NCBI RefSeq assembly: GCF_032852305.1
Contig: NZ_CP136594.1
Location: 434,001 to 498,000 of the forward strand
Direction of reading: 5' to 3'
Source of the DNA: Parasphingorhabdus sp. SCSIO 66989
GTDB taxonomy: Bacteria; Pseudomonadota; Alphaproteobacteria; Sphingomonadales; Sphingomonadaceae
DNA: 64,000 bases
Part shown: positions 55,107 through 64,000 of the stretch, piece after piece
Numbering within the stretch: the first letter of the stretch is position 1
Layout: each line of letters starts with the position of its first letter
Notes under the pieces: generated by a model
What the model was told of the DNA's origin: nothing
The model's database searches: none
Seen by the model: only the letters and a program-made list of their open reading frames with translations
Made by a program: the position numbers and the translations under genes

Positions 55107-58100
55107 CTAGAACTCCCCTGCAACGCCTGCCCTTACTGCGGTAGAATTGCCGCCTGCATAGCTGACGCCCGCGGTGATTGCGAAGGGCGTTTCGCTGTCG
55201 AGGCGATGCATCAGACCGAGTGAGAAACCGACCTCACCGCGATAGACGGCGAAGTTGCTGGCATAGCTTGTGCGCCCGGCCTCGCTGGGGAAATGCGGGT
55301 TGGCTTGGGCTGCAATCGCAGCGATGCCGCGTTGGGCGTCCCTGTCGACAGTGTTGGCGAGATCAAAGGCGGCGACCATCTGTCCTTCGAGTGTGGCCAC
55401 ACGCCCATCGAGCTGGCTCAGAGATGCAAGGTTTAGACTGCTGGTCCCGAGATTGCCCAGCGCATCGGTTGTCACCAGGCTGACAGCGCCTTGTTGGGCC
55501 GCATTGCTCGCATCTGAGGTGATGCCCGCGAAGCGATAAGTGGCGACCTCTGATCCCAGTGCTATGAGGTTAGGCTGGTTGGCAATCGCGCCGGTGCCGA
55601 TGGCAACCGCGCCATCGGCTGTCGCCATGGCACCATTGCCCAGCGCCACTGCACCATTGCCGGTGGCAACATTGACATTGCCAAGCGCAACCGCACCTGT
55701 GCCGGTGGCTATATTCCCCGCGCCGAGGGCCACGGCTCCGGTACCGATTGCACTATTGGGATTGCCTATAGCGACGGCGCCATCACCGCTTGCCATATTG
55801 CTATAACCGATGGATACCGACTGGCCATTGCTGGCTTCGGCCATCGACCCAATAGCCACCGAACGGTCACCCGATGCCGTGCTTTGCGGGCCAATGGCAA
55901 CTGCGTCGCTACCGGTTGCGACGGAGCCGTCTGCGGTGGAGTTCACCGCGAAATATTCCAGCTCCTCGCTGTTGGTCTCGGCGAGGGTCAGCGCGGCATC
56001 GGCTTCCATCTGCGCTTGCAGCGCTGTTGTGCGCGCATCATCGGCATCGTTCTGCGCATCCAATGCTCGCTCAAAGGCGGCATCCGCCTGTGCCAAGGCT
56101 TCCACGCTATTTTCTCCAGCCATAGCTGCTGCTACAGCCGCTTCACGCGCTTCTATGCGTGCCTGATCGGCAACGTCCTGTGCTGTCGCTGCATTGGTGA
56201 AAGCCTCATCCGCACGCGCCTGGGCTGCAGCGGCATTAGTGATCGCGGTATCCGCTGTGCCCTGTGCTGTGGCTGCGTTTATGCTTGCCGTATCCGCTGT
56301 GTTCTGAGCAGTCGCGGCATTGGCGATTGCTTGGTCTGCAGTATCCTGTGCTGCGGCAGCACTCGCTGAATTAGCTGCGATTTCGCCATTCTGCAAAGCG
56401 TTTTCACTTAGTGCTTGGTCTGCAGAAGCTTGAGCCGCTGCAGCATCTGCAATTGCAGTATCCGCTGTATCCTGCGCAGCAGCTGCGCTGACAGCGTTAG
56501 TCGCGATCAATCCATCTTGTGTTACATTTTCGGCTAAGGCCTGATCAGCTGACGATTGGGCCCTCGCAGCGTTAGCAAGAGCCGTATCTGCTGTCCCCTG
56601 AGCCGTCGCGGCATTGGCCAGCGCCTGATCCGCCGTGTCCTGCGCTGCCGCCGCATTTGTGATGGCTGTATCAGCAGTGTCCTGCGCCGTAGCTGCACTA
56701 GCCGTATTGGCGGCAATCAAGCTATCCTGCGTCGCATTTTCGCTAAGAGCCTGGTCTGCCGATGATTGCGCCGCCGCTGCATTGGTAAGCGCCTGTGTCG
56801 CATCGTTCTGGGCGGCATCTGCCATTGCTTGGGCGCTAGCAGCATCAGTGAGCGCTTGGCTGGCATCGTTCTGGGCCATATCTGCTGCTGCCTGTGCAGC
56901 ATCAGCGCTGGACTGTGCCGTCGCCGCATTGGCCAGCGCCTGATCCGCCGTGCCCTGCGCTGCCGCCGCATTCATGATGGCTGTATCAGCAGTGTCCTGC
57001 GCCGTAGCTGCACTAGCCGTATTGGCGGCAATCAAGCCGTCCTGTGTTGCATTTTCATTCAGAGCTTGATCTGCCGATGATTGCGCCGCCGCTGCATTGG
57101 TAAGCGCCTGTGTGGCGTCATTCTGGGCCGAGGCCGCATCCGACAAAGCCTGTGTCGCATCCGCCTGTGCAGCACTGGCAGCAGTGCTTACTGTGTTAAG
57201 CTGCGCCAGATTGACGGCGTCATTATCCTGTGTTCCCGCAGCGACATTGACGATCTGCCGCTCACTGCCGACGGCGCCAACCGAGACGCTATTGTCACGG
57301 TCCGCAACCGAGCCTGCACCGAGTGCGACCGCATTGGTGACATTCATGGCCACACTGGCGCCATTGCCCAGGGCAACACCATTGGTTGCGCCCATATTGA
57401 CAAGCGCGCCCTGGCCGATAGCTATTCCGTCAGTACCCAAAGAAACGGCTGCCGTTCCTGTAGAGTTCACATCAAAATATTCTAGTTCCTCTGCATTGGC
57501 GTCGGCGCTGGCCTGTGCCGCATCAGCGCTATCCTGCGCATCCGAAGCATCAGACAAAGCCTGATCCGCGTCCGTTTGTGCATCATTGGCGGCGGTCTGT
57601 GCTGTTGCCGCATCGGCAAGTGCCTGAGTTGCATCGGTCTGGGCGTTATCTGCTGCGGTTTGCGCGGTCGCCGCATCCGCCAGTGCCTGTGTCGCGTCAC
57701 CCTGCGCCGCTGCAGTAGCCATGGATACGGTGTTGACTTGTCCTACGGTTGCCACGTCTGTGTCCGCCGTGCCGTCGGCGACATTGACAATACGGCGTTC
57801 CGAACCACTGGCCCCCATGGATACCGTATCCGCCTGATCAGCTAGCGAGCCAGCGCCGATAGCCACTGCATTCACTGCGGTTGCTGATGCCCCTTTACCG
57901 AAGGCCAGGCTGTTTTGCGCACTTGTGTCAATAAAGGCGCTCTCGCCTATCGCCACACCATCGGCAGCCAATGCTCTGGCGTCATCGCCAATGGCAATGC
58001 CGTTATCACCCTCGACCACGCTGTCATCACCAATAGCAATCGAATCATCCGCAATGGCGGAAGCCTGGGCGCCCAACGCTACGGCATCTTCTCCCGATGC

Positions 58101-60686
58101 CAGACTTTCCGAACCCAAGGCCACGGCAAAATCGCCTTCTACTAGCGCATTGAAACCAATCGCAACGCCATCAACATTGGCAGCCGTTGCAAAAGTGCCG
58201 ATGGCAACCGAGTCGAGCCCAACCGCGGAGGCACCATCTCCCGTAGCAATCGAACTGTCACCCAAAGCGACAGCATCCGCCCCAAGCGCTATGGCAAAGT
58301 CACCTATGGCCTGCGCACCGATCTCGATATCGGGATCAGAAGGAAAGTCGACGTCATTACCATCGCTGCCAATCGCAATCGCACCTTCCCCGCCAGCGAT
58401 CACGGTGCGTCCAACCGCAATTGCACGCTCATTGCCTGCAAAAGAACCAGCGCCTAATCCGACGCCGTCAGTAACGGCCACTGAGCCCGACCCCAAGGCC
58501 GTGGCGTCCGCACCAACGGCTTCTGCCGCATTGCCGATCGCGGTTGCGTCACTCTCGGTCGCTTCCGCGCTATAGCCGATCGCGGTCGCGCTGCCGCCCG
58601 TGGCTTCTGCCAACCCGCCCAGTGCAACGGTTTGGGACTGGGTCGCCTCGGCCCTTTCGCCGATGGCAACTGCCACTGCTCCTCCAGCGACCGCCTTCTG
58701 ACCAATGGAGATAGCGTCCGCACCCGTCGCGCTCGCCGCCGTGCCGGTGGAGTTGACCACGACATAGTCGCTACTGGTAAAGGTCGCGCCACTGATGGCG
58801 GTATTGAGTTGCCCCAAATTGACAGCATCCGTTGCGGCAGTTCCGTCCGCTACATTGACGATGCGGCGCTCATTGCCTGCAGAGCCGACCGACACGGTAT
58901 TCGCTTCGTTCGCTATAGAACTGCTTCCGATAGCTAAAGCGTTCTCGGCCGTGGCGGCAGCGTCGGCACCGAAGGCCGCTGCACCTTCGGCATTGGCAAG
59001 CGCGCCATTGCCGTCGTCGTCCAGATCGCCACCAATAGCGATGGCTGTAAAGCCGCTGACATCAACACCTTGGCCTATGGCGATGCTGTCTGTCTCGCTT
59101 GCAGCTGCACCATCACCAATGGCGATGGCCGCACGATCACTAGCACTCGCACCTTCCCCAATAGCGACAGTGGAGGTGTCCGTCGCCGCGCTGGATTCAC
59201 CGATTGCGACAGCCTCAAAGCCCGATGAAACTGCACCAACACCAATCGCCAGGGCATTCGTGTTTGTTGCCTGCGCACCCGAGCCGATACCGATTGCGGC
59301 TATGTTATTAATCTGCACATCATGGCCAATCGCAATCGCACGCCCTCTTGTCGCTGAAGCCCCTGTTCCGTCGTCATCCAGATCGCCGCCAATGGCTATT
59401 GATCCCAGATTGGTGGCCTCTGCATCGGAACCTATTGCCACACTGTCATTATCGCTCGCAACGCTACCCACGCCGATGGCAATGGCATCCGTTCCGCCTG
59501 CGCTTGCTGCGGCACCGGTGGAGTTGGCGACGAAATAATCGCTGCTGGCAAAGGTCGCGGCACTGACGGCAGTGTTGAGCTGACCCACAGTGGCGGCGTC
59601 GGTGTCTGCTGTGCCAGCGGTGACGTTGACAATGCGGCGTTCGCTGCCGGACGCACCCACCGAAACCGTATTCGCCTGATCGGCAACGGAATTTGCTCCC
59701 AAGGCGACCGCGTTCTGAGCCGAAGCGTTTGCAAATCCCCCCAGTGCGATAGCCCCGTTTTGGCTCGCTGCGCTGGAGCGGCCTAAGGAGAGCGCATCAG
59801 TTCCAGAGGCGTTGGCCTGTCGACCGAGCGATACTGCGCCAATTGCGGTCGCCTGCGCATCTGTCCCGACCGCGACCGCTGCTGTTGCTGTTGCATCGCT
59901 GTTCTGGCCAATGGCCACCGCTTCGTTAGCGCTGGAAATCGCGATCCGCCCCAATGCGGTGCCAAAGGCTCCGGCTTGCGCGCCCGCCCCAATCGCAGTG
60001 GCATCTTCACCTGTGGCCTGGGAATCGCCGCCAACAGCGGTTGCGTTGATTCCCGAGGCGAGAGCACCTTGGGTGCCGCCATCAACGCCATCGCTGCCAA
60101 TGGCGATGGCATTCTCGCCAGTGGCATCGCTGTTTGTGCCTATCGAGATAGTTGCAGAGTTGCTGGCCGTGCTCTGCACGCCAAGCGCAATCGCATTTGA
60201 CCCGCTCGCGCTGGCATCGCCGCCCACAGCGGTCGCCCCATCGCCCGAGGCCGTCGTGCCGGTTCCGTCTTCGTTAAAGTCACCGCCGATGGCGACGGAT
60301 GCAAAGCCGCTGGCGCTGGAGATGGTGCCAATGGCAATCGAGTAAAGATCGTTGGCATTGGCAAAAGAGCCAACCGCAACCGCCTCAAAACCGGATGCAG
60401 CCGCGTTGCTGCCAATGGCCGTTGTACCGTTGTCAGTGGCCTGAGCGTTATTCCCGATTGCCGTGGCGCTGTTGCCGCCTGTCGCCGACGCGCCGGGACC
60501 GCAAGCGAGATTACTCGCATCGCCATCATCATCCGCTCCACCATCGGTGTCGACCCCGGCGGTCGCAGTGCCATCGCCATTTGTGTCCAGCAAACATGTC
60601 TCGGCTTTCGCCTCTGGTGCCAGTGCGCTGTTAACACTGACAACGCCAAAAACTATGGCGGTTGAAAGCAAATATCTGGTCTTCAT
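55107..60686 (-). CDS. Giant YadA-like trimeric autotransporter adhesin
   Basis: The 1859-residue protein has a signal peptide (MKTRYLLSTAIVFGVVSVNSALA), an Asp-rich EF-like stretch (DTNGDG, GGADDDGD), long YadA-head repeats (AIAIG...A.A.G), four neck motifs (VSVGASGSERRIVNVTAGT type) that hold head to stalk, a long Ala-rich coiled-coil stalk built on AQ-x2-AD repeats, a second small head, and a C-terminal YadA anchor: LDGRVATLEGQM coiled coil and four strands ending AVRAGVAGEF. It is exported by Sec and trimerises in the outer membrane. Repeated GGDxDDDGxG insertions occur in the heads. It is oriented away from an AraC gene. Confidence 0.95.
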   Translation of the reverse strand: MKTRYLLSTAIVFGVVSVNSALAPEAKAETCLLDTNGDGTATAGVDTDGGADDDGDASNLACGPGASATGGNSATAIGNNAQATDNGTTAIGSNAAASGFEAVAVGSFANANDLYSIAIGTISSASGFASVAIGGDFNEDGTGTTASGDGATAVGGDASASGSNAIALGVQSTASNSATISIGTNSDATGENAIAIGSDGVDGGTQGALASGINATAVGGDSQATGEDATAIGAGAQAGAFGTALGRIAISSANEAVAIGQNSDATATAAVAVGTDAQATAIGAVSLGRQANASGTDALSLGRSSAASQNGAIALGGFANASAQNAVALGANSVADQANTVSVGASGSERRIVNVTAGTADTDAATVGQLNTAVSAATFASSDYFVANSTGAAASAGGTDAIAIGVGSVASDNDSVAIGSDAEATNLGSIAIGGDLDDDGTGASATRGRAIAIGHDVQINNIAAIGIGSGAQATNTNALAIGVGAVSSGFEAVAIGESSAATDTSTVAIGEGASASDRAAIAIGDGAAASETDSIAIGQGVDVSGFTAIAIGGDLDDDGNGALANAEGAAAFGADAAATAENALAIGSSSIANEANTVSVGSAGNERRIVNVADGTAATDAVNLGQLNTAISGATFTSSDYVVVNSTGTAASATGADAISIGQKAVAGGAVAVAIGERAEATQSQTVALGGLAEATGGSATAIGYSAEATESDATAIGNAAEAVGADATALGSGSVAVTDGVGLGAGSFAGNERAIAVGRTVIAGGEGAIAIGSDGNDVDFPSDPDIEIGAQAIGDFAIALGADAVALGDSSIATGDGASAVGLDSVAIGTFATAANVDGVAIGFNALVEGDFAVALGSESLASGEDAVALGAQASAIADDSIAIGDDSVVEGDNGIAIGDDARALAADGVAIGESAFIDTSAQNSLAFGKGASATAVNAVAIGAGSLADQADTVSMGASGSERRIVNVADGTADTDVATVGQVNTVSMATAAAQGDATQALADAATAQTAADNAQTDATQALADAATAQTAANDAQTDADQALSDASDAQDSADAAQASADANAEELEYFDVNSTGTAAVSLGTDGIAIGQGALVNMGATNGVALGNGASVAMNVTNAVALGAGSVADRDNSVSVGAVGSERQIVNVAAGTQDNDAVNLAQLNTVSTAASAAQADATQALSDAASAQNDATQALTNAAAAQSSADQALNENATQDGLIAANTASAATAQDTADTAIMNAAAAQGTADQALANAATAQSSADAAQAAADMAQNDASQALTDAASAQAMADAAQNDATQALTNAAAAQSSADQALSENATQDSLIAANTASAATAQDTADTAITNAAAAQDTADQALANAATAQGTADTALANAARAQSSADQALAENVTQDGLIATNAVSAAAAQDTADTAIADAAAAQASADQALSENALQNGEIAANSASAAAAQDTADQAIANAATAQNTADTASINAATAQGTADTAITNAAAAQARADEAFTNAATAQDVADQARIEAREAAVAAAMAGENSVEALAQADAAFERALDAQNDADDARTTALQAQMEADAALTLAETNSEELEYFAVNSTADGSVATGSDAVAIGPQSTASGDRSVAIGSMAEASNGQSVSIGYSNMASGDGAVAIGNPNSAIGTGAVALGAGNIATGTGAVALGNVNVATGNGAVALGNGAMATADGAVAIGTGAIANQPNLIALGSEVATYRFAGITSDASNAAQQGAVSLVTTDALGNLGTSSLNLASLSQLDGRVATLEGQMVAAFDLANTVDRDAQRGIAAIAAQANPHFPSEAGRTSYASNFAVYRGEVGFSLGLMHRLDSETPFAITAGVSYAGGNSTAVRAGVAGEF

Positions 60687-60958
60687 CGTGGCGCCCCTTC
60701 CTCATTACTCTCATTTGTCAATTGTCTTTGGGCTATCGATGAAGGCCGACACTGACAATGCGTGCAGGCGGTGCGGCGGGCAGATTGAGACGCTCGATAA
60801 ACAGAATTGAGACGCACGGGAAAATACCCTAGAATTGGTCGTATTTCGTTTACATGAGGAACAATGCAGAGACCTGTATTTGCATGAAAAAATGTTGGAA
60901 AAGGCATCGCGGTGATCAGCGATAGCGACCATCCCAACCCTGGCCTGATAATAAAAAG
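60687..60958. promoter_or_regulatory. Divergent promoter region of autotransporter and AraC gene
   Basis: No gene is seen in this 272-bp gap. GGAAGGGG lies before the autotransporter start. I could not recognise a regulator site or well-spaced promoter boxes. Confidence 0.4.
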
Positions 60959-62002
60959 ATGACAGAAAAAGCCGATACCCTCCAGCATATACGCATCGAT
61001 TCGACCGACATGTCAGAGCCGCAAATGCTCGCGCTGTTTCAGGGCTTTATGCCGCCTGAGTTCTCGGTTTCTGCCTTGCCGACAACAGGGCGACAGCGGA
61101 AAGCGCTTTCCGGTGGGGGGGAGACTTGGGTGCTCGATAGCCTATCCGCTTCGATAGATTATAATATCAATTGTCGTCTGCAGCACCGCTGTACGGACGA
61201 AATGGCAAAAATCGCTCGCTTACGGGTTATCACAACAGGCAGTGTTCATGGTGTGGTTGAGGGCGAAACAATATCGCTGCGCCCCGGTGACGTTATGGTC
61301 GAGGCCAGCAATATCTCCTTTCTGCTCGATCTGGAGGATTTTGGCTGTCAGGTCATCGGAGTTTCTGTGGCGCTATTGGGGCATGATCTGGTCACAGACC
61401 TGACCCATCACAAAATACCAGCAGACGCTCCCGAAGCGGTGATGATAGCTGCCAGTATGGCGGCATTTTTTGGCGGGTTAAAGTCTGCGGATGGCGAGCA
61501 GGCCGAACATATGGGCCAGCTATTGGCCGCGATACTAAAGCGGCAGCTTGAAATGCTGCAAAAGGAAAGACAGCATGAAGCCGACCGCACACGCGGCCAG
61601 CAAATGCGAATGCTGCGCTATATTGAGGAGAATTTGGCGGATCATGCCCTCAGCATCACCGACCTAACCGAGCAATTCCCGCTCTCGCGCGCCGTAATCT
61701 ATCGTATGTTTGAAGAATATGGCGGTGTCAGCCACTATGTCTCCAGACGCCGCCTGTTCCGCGCACTCAGCTATCTTGTATTTGACAGCTTTGAGCGACC
61801 TATAGGCGAGATCGCGCAAGCGGTAGGCTTTGCCAACAAAGCACATTTCTCAAGCAGCTTCAAAAAGCAGTTCGGCGTATCGCCAAGTCAGGCAAGGGAT
61901 GATTTTAGCTTCGACCGCGCAAATGCGCTAGAGCCATCACAAAAGCCCAAGGAATCCGGATTATTGCTCCGCGAATTGCTTAATCGGTCGCAGAATATCT
62001 GA
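60959..62002 (+). CDS. AraC-family transcriptional regulator
   Basis: The 347-residue protein has an N-terminal sensing domain of AraC-binding-protein type (about residues 40-200, VEGETISLRPGDVMVEASNISF is cupin-like) and a C-terminal AraC HTH pair (LADHALSITDLTEQFPLSRAVIYRMF and RPIGEIAQAVGFANKAHFSSSFKKQFGVSPSQAR). It is divergent from the autotransporter and may regulate it. The start is uncertain: the ATG at 60959 has only a weak ribosome-binding site, and 61010 is an alternative. Confidence 0.9.
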   Translation: MTEKADTLQHIRIDSTDMSEPQMLALFQGFMPPEFSVSALPTTGRQRKALSGGGETWVLDSLSASIDYNINCRLQHRCTDEMAKIARLRVITTGSVHGVVEGETISLRPGDVMVEASNISFLLDLEDFGCQVIGVSVALLGHDLVTDLTHHKIPADAPEAVMIAASMAAFFGGLKSADGEQAEHMGQLLAAILKRQLEMLQKERQHEADRTRGQQMRMLRYIEENLADHALSITDLTEQFPLSRAVIYRMFEEYGGVSHYVSRRRLFRALSYLVFDSFERPIGEIAQAVGFANKAHFSSSFKKQFGVSPSQARDDFSFDRANALEPSQKPKESGLLLRELLNRSQNI

Positions 62003-62445
62003 GTGGAAACGAATTGCCAATATCTGTTTCTGACCGAACGGAAGCTTAGGACCGATCTTTGCGCGAAAAGCTCAATGGCGGCGAAACCGTCTCGGTCCTG
62101 GTCCGCCAGTTCAGTATCTCGCGTCAGATGAGCACGTGTGTGAACGTTGGTTTCGTTCCATCTCGTTGATGCAGTTTGGAGCCCAGCGCGTTATGCGGGT
62201 ATCTATTGGAATTGAAGCGGGATTACAAAAGAAGCACGCTACCCTATGTTGAATACGGCCGCAAAACAACAGATGCACCGCCTCCCCCAGCCCCGGACGG
62301 AACGCCATGGCGCACCCGAAGCTATGATGCCAAGGTCGAGTTTTTACTGGATAGCCAGGTCCTGAGCGTCTGAGCCGCGATGGTTTGTAAGTGATCTTGA
62401 TGGCCTGAGAGATCGCCCGATGGGCGAGATATTATATCTTCTCGC
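62003..62445. other. Intergenic stretch with a recombinase/transposase-like remnant
   Basis: A 39-codon frame from 62050 to the TGA at 62167-62169 reads SLREKLNGGETVSVLVRQFSISRQ, resembling the helix-turn-helix of recombinases or transposases (GxSVSxLxRxxGISRQ). Neither a start nor flanking homology is clear, so it is a remnant at best. A short open frame further right (62176-62373) is not supported. Confidence 0.35.
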
Positions 62446-63504
62446 TCATGACCCTATCGAAAGGCTGTACCAGGTGGACCGCCCACCCCCGTGTCTGACC
62501 AACAGTCGCTTATCAACCAATGAGCGGAAGGTTGCTTTCAATGTGTTGGGACTGGCGCCATATTCTCTCACCATATCGCGGTTGGCAACCCGGCCATGCT
62601 GGCGGGCATAATCGAGGATCAGGACAGCCAGCTCAGGCAGGTCCGCCAAGGCACGCTCCTCGCGCTCGACCTTCATAGAGAGGCGGCGCTTTTGCTGCTG
62701 CAGGGCGCGCATGAAGAACAGCAACCAGGGCTGCCAATCGGGTTCATCGCTGCGGATTGTGGTCTGCGTCTGGCGCAAGGCCAGATAATAGCCTTCCTTG
62801 CTGTTCTCTATCACACTCTCAAGCGACGAATAGGGAACATATGCATAGCCTGCTTGCAACAGCAGCAAGGTTGTCAGGATGCGGCTCAGGCGGCCATTGC
62901 CGTCTTGGAACGGGTGTATCTCCAGGAAAACCACGACGAAAATGGCGACAATCAATAGCGGATGAAGGCGTTTAAGCGAGCGCATATCATTGAGCCACTG
63001 GACGAGCTCGGCCATGCGCTGCGGGGTGTCGAATGGACTGGCGGTCTCAAAAACCACCCCGACCATCTTGCCGCTCTCATCAAAAGCACCGACATCATTG
63101 GGTACAGTTTTATATGCGCCTCTGTGACGCTCATCCTTGCTGCTATGGCGCAGCAAGTCGCGGTGCAGCTGTTTGATATGGTTTTCTGTGATGGGGATAT
63201 CCTCCCATGCCTGGAAAACCGTTTCCATCACCTCTGCATAGCTCACCACTTCCTGCACATCGCGACTATCGAACCGCTTAATGTCCAGCCTGGAGAGCAG
63301 CTGTTCAATCTCGCGATCGGTCAGCTTGCTGCCTTCAATGCGGGTTGATGATCCTATGCTCTCGATAGTTGCGACATGCCGCAAAGCTTGTAAGCGCTCA
63401 GGGGCCAGAGTCCCCAAAGCGCGCCATGCGCCCTTAAACTCGTCAATCTCCGAAAGAAGAGCGAGCAATTCGGGGGTGATCTTTATGGTGTCGGTGTTAA
63501 GCAT
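62446..63504 (-). CDS. Fic-domain protein with an inhibitory helix and C-terminal HTH
   Basis: The 352-residue protein has an N-terminal region with SSTRIEGSKLT, the [S/T]xxxE[G/N] inhibitory motif of class II Fic proteins, and the Fic core with HPFQDGNGRLSRI (catalytic His and the phosphate-binding DGNGR). Such proteins AMPylate targets, and the inhibitory Glu restrains them. The C-terminus (LPELAVLILDYARQHGRVANRDMVREYGASPNTLKATFRSLVDKRLL) is a winged-helix-like segment, plausibly DNA-binding. Five ACCGG repeats lie just before its start, possible binding sites for it. It follows a ribbon-helix-helix gene. Confidence 0.9.
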   Translation of the reverse strand: MLNTDTIKITPELLALLSEIDEFKGAWRALGTLAPERLQALRHVATIESIGSSTRIEGSKLTDREIEQLLSRLDIKRFDSRDVQEVVSYAEVMETVFQAWEDIPITENHIKQLHRDLLRHSSKDERHRGAYKTVPNDVGAFDESGKMVGVVFETASPFDTPQRMAELVQWLNDMRSLKRLHPLLIVAIFVVVFLEIHPFQDGNGRLSRILTTLLLLQAGYAYVPYSSLESVIENSKEGYYLALRQTQTTIRSDEPDWQPWLLFFMRALQQQKRRLSMKVEREERALADLPELAVLILDYARQHGRVANRDMVREYGASPNTLKATFRSLVDKRLLVRHGGGRSTWYSLSIGS

Positions 63505-63516
63505 ACCCGTATATAT

Positions 63517-63565
63517 ACCGGATTAGACCGGAATAAATACCGGAATAAATACCGGTTTATACCGG
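63517..63565. repeat. Five ACCGG direct repeats upstream of fic
   Basis: ACCGG begins at 63517, 63527, 63539, 63551 and 63561, with spacings 10, 12, 12 and 10 bp, so the copies lie on one face of the helix. AT-rich spacers follow (GAATAAAT twice). The array is 12 nt before the Fic start codon. It may be an operator array for autoregulation. Confidence 0.65.
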
Positions 63566-63666
63566 ATTATGATTGATGCACCATCGCGGACCTAGGTGCA
63601 TGATCATACCTGCTCGATGCTGAAGTGCAGTGCTTTCTTGCTGGAGCGAATATCACTTGTGGGAAA

Positions 63667-63987
63667 TTATAGCATGTCCTCCTCATCCCGGGCGGAGGCC
63701 ATATAGAATTGTCGTTGCCGTTTTTTGGCGACCTCAACGATTTCGTCTAACTTGGTCGGGAAATGTTTTTGTGCCAGCATCTCAAGCACGATCTGGCAAT
63801 ATTCGGTCACGAGGCCGTTGCGCGCGATATTCTCGCAATAGCCTCTTTGCTCTGCGGCAATGCCATGCTCGATATAGTCGCAAGTGACTTCTGTCAGTGA
63901 CTTGCCACTGGCCTCCGCCTTAAATCTTAGCCATTCCAGCATCTCATTATCGACGCGGATGTTCAGTTTTGGTTTGCGTTGTACCAC
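63667..63987 (-). CDS. Ribbon-helix-helix-like small protein
   Basis: The 106-residue protein starts at a GTG (63987) with GGGAG 6 nt before. The N-terminus KLNIRVDNEMLEWLRFKAEASGKSLTEVTCDYIEHGI reads like an Arc/MetJ-type ribbon-helix-helix, a DNA-binding fold; the C-terminal half is helical and unrecognised. It lies upstream of fic on the same strand. It could be an antitoxin-like or plasmid-type regulator. The gene ends in a 162-bp gap before fic that holds an ATGCACC/GGTGCAT hairpin (63576-63601). Confidence 0.65.
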   Translation of the reverse strand: MVQRKPKLNIRVDNEMLEWLRFKAEASGKSLTEVTCDYIEHGIAAEQRGYCENIARNGLVTEYCQIVLEMLAQKHFPTKLDEIVEVAKKRQRQFYMASARDEEDML

Positions 63988-64000
63988 ATTTTACTCCCTC

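Noticed and set aside
55107-60686. Dense repeats suggesting a CRISPR array
   Set aside because: The repeats encode YadA head and stalk motifs in one continuous frame; there are no unrelated spacers.
62176-62373. 65-codon frame with a Pro-rich stretch
   Set aside because: No ribosome-binding site or recognisable family; may be part of a decayed element.

Overview
The window looks like chromosomal DNA of an alphaproteobacterium of the order Sphingomonadales. The inference rests on gene content: Caulobacter/sphingomonad-type TonB-dependent receptors with Asp-rich plugs, clustered Entner-Doudoroff genes, paired acyl-CoA dehydrogenases, and split RHS genes. GC is high, with AT-rich islands in the RHS and Fic parts. 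I cannot name a species.

1-18.4 kb is an alpha-glucan utilisation region. On the minus strand runs a receptor, a secreted alpha-amylase, a cytoplasmic GH13 glucosidase, a SusB-like GH97, an esterase and a sugar MFS porter, followed by zwf-pgl-edd-glk (glk is cut by the window edge). A LacI regulator is divergent from the receptor, and a second MFS transporter follows it. Similar 12-bp operator-like sites lie in front of zwf, the receptor and the second transporter, so uptake, hydrolysis and the Entner-Doudoroff route may form one regulon. A sulfatase and a formylglycine-generating-enzyme protein follow.

20.9-30.8 kb is a probable laminarin/beta-glucan region: a TonB receptor, a GH16 endoglucanase, a GH3 lipoprotein and an SSS sugar symporter on the minus strand, with a LytS/LytTR two-component pair upstream.

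30.8-46.0 kb holds two tandem XapX micro-proteins, a GST, a TetR-controlled cluster (PhlG-like C-C hydrolase, FAD oxidase, sulfatase, membrane protein, FAH-fold protein), then infC, a DUF305 lipoprotein, thrS, an SDR/HCCA-isomerase pair and two acyl-CoA dehydrogenases. A threonine-rich leader peptide with mutually exclusive hairpins precedes thrS, and infC appears to start at AUA.

46.1-54.5 kb is an RHS polymorphic-toxin locus. It has a decayed RHS N-terminal gene, one intact RHS protein tipped with an HExxH domain, a candidate lipoprotein immunity gene, an orphan RHS tip with a different C-terminal domain, a second immunity candidate, and broken RHS fragments sharing the same lesion. Small unknown genes and a strongly structured ~138-bp element follow.

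55.1-64.0 kb holds a giant YadA-like trimeric autotransporter, an AraC regulator, a recombinase-like remnant, a self-inhibited Fic protein preceded by five ACCGG repeats, and a ribbon-helix-helix protein.
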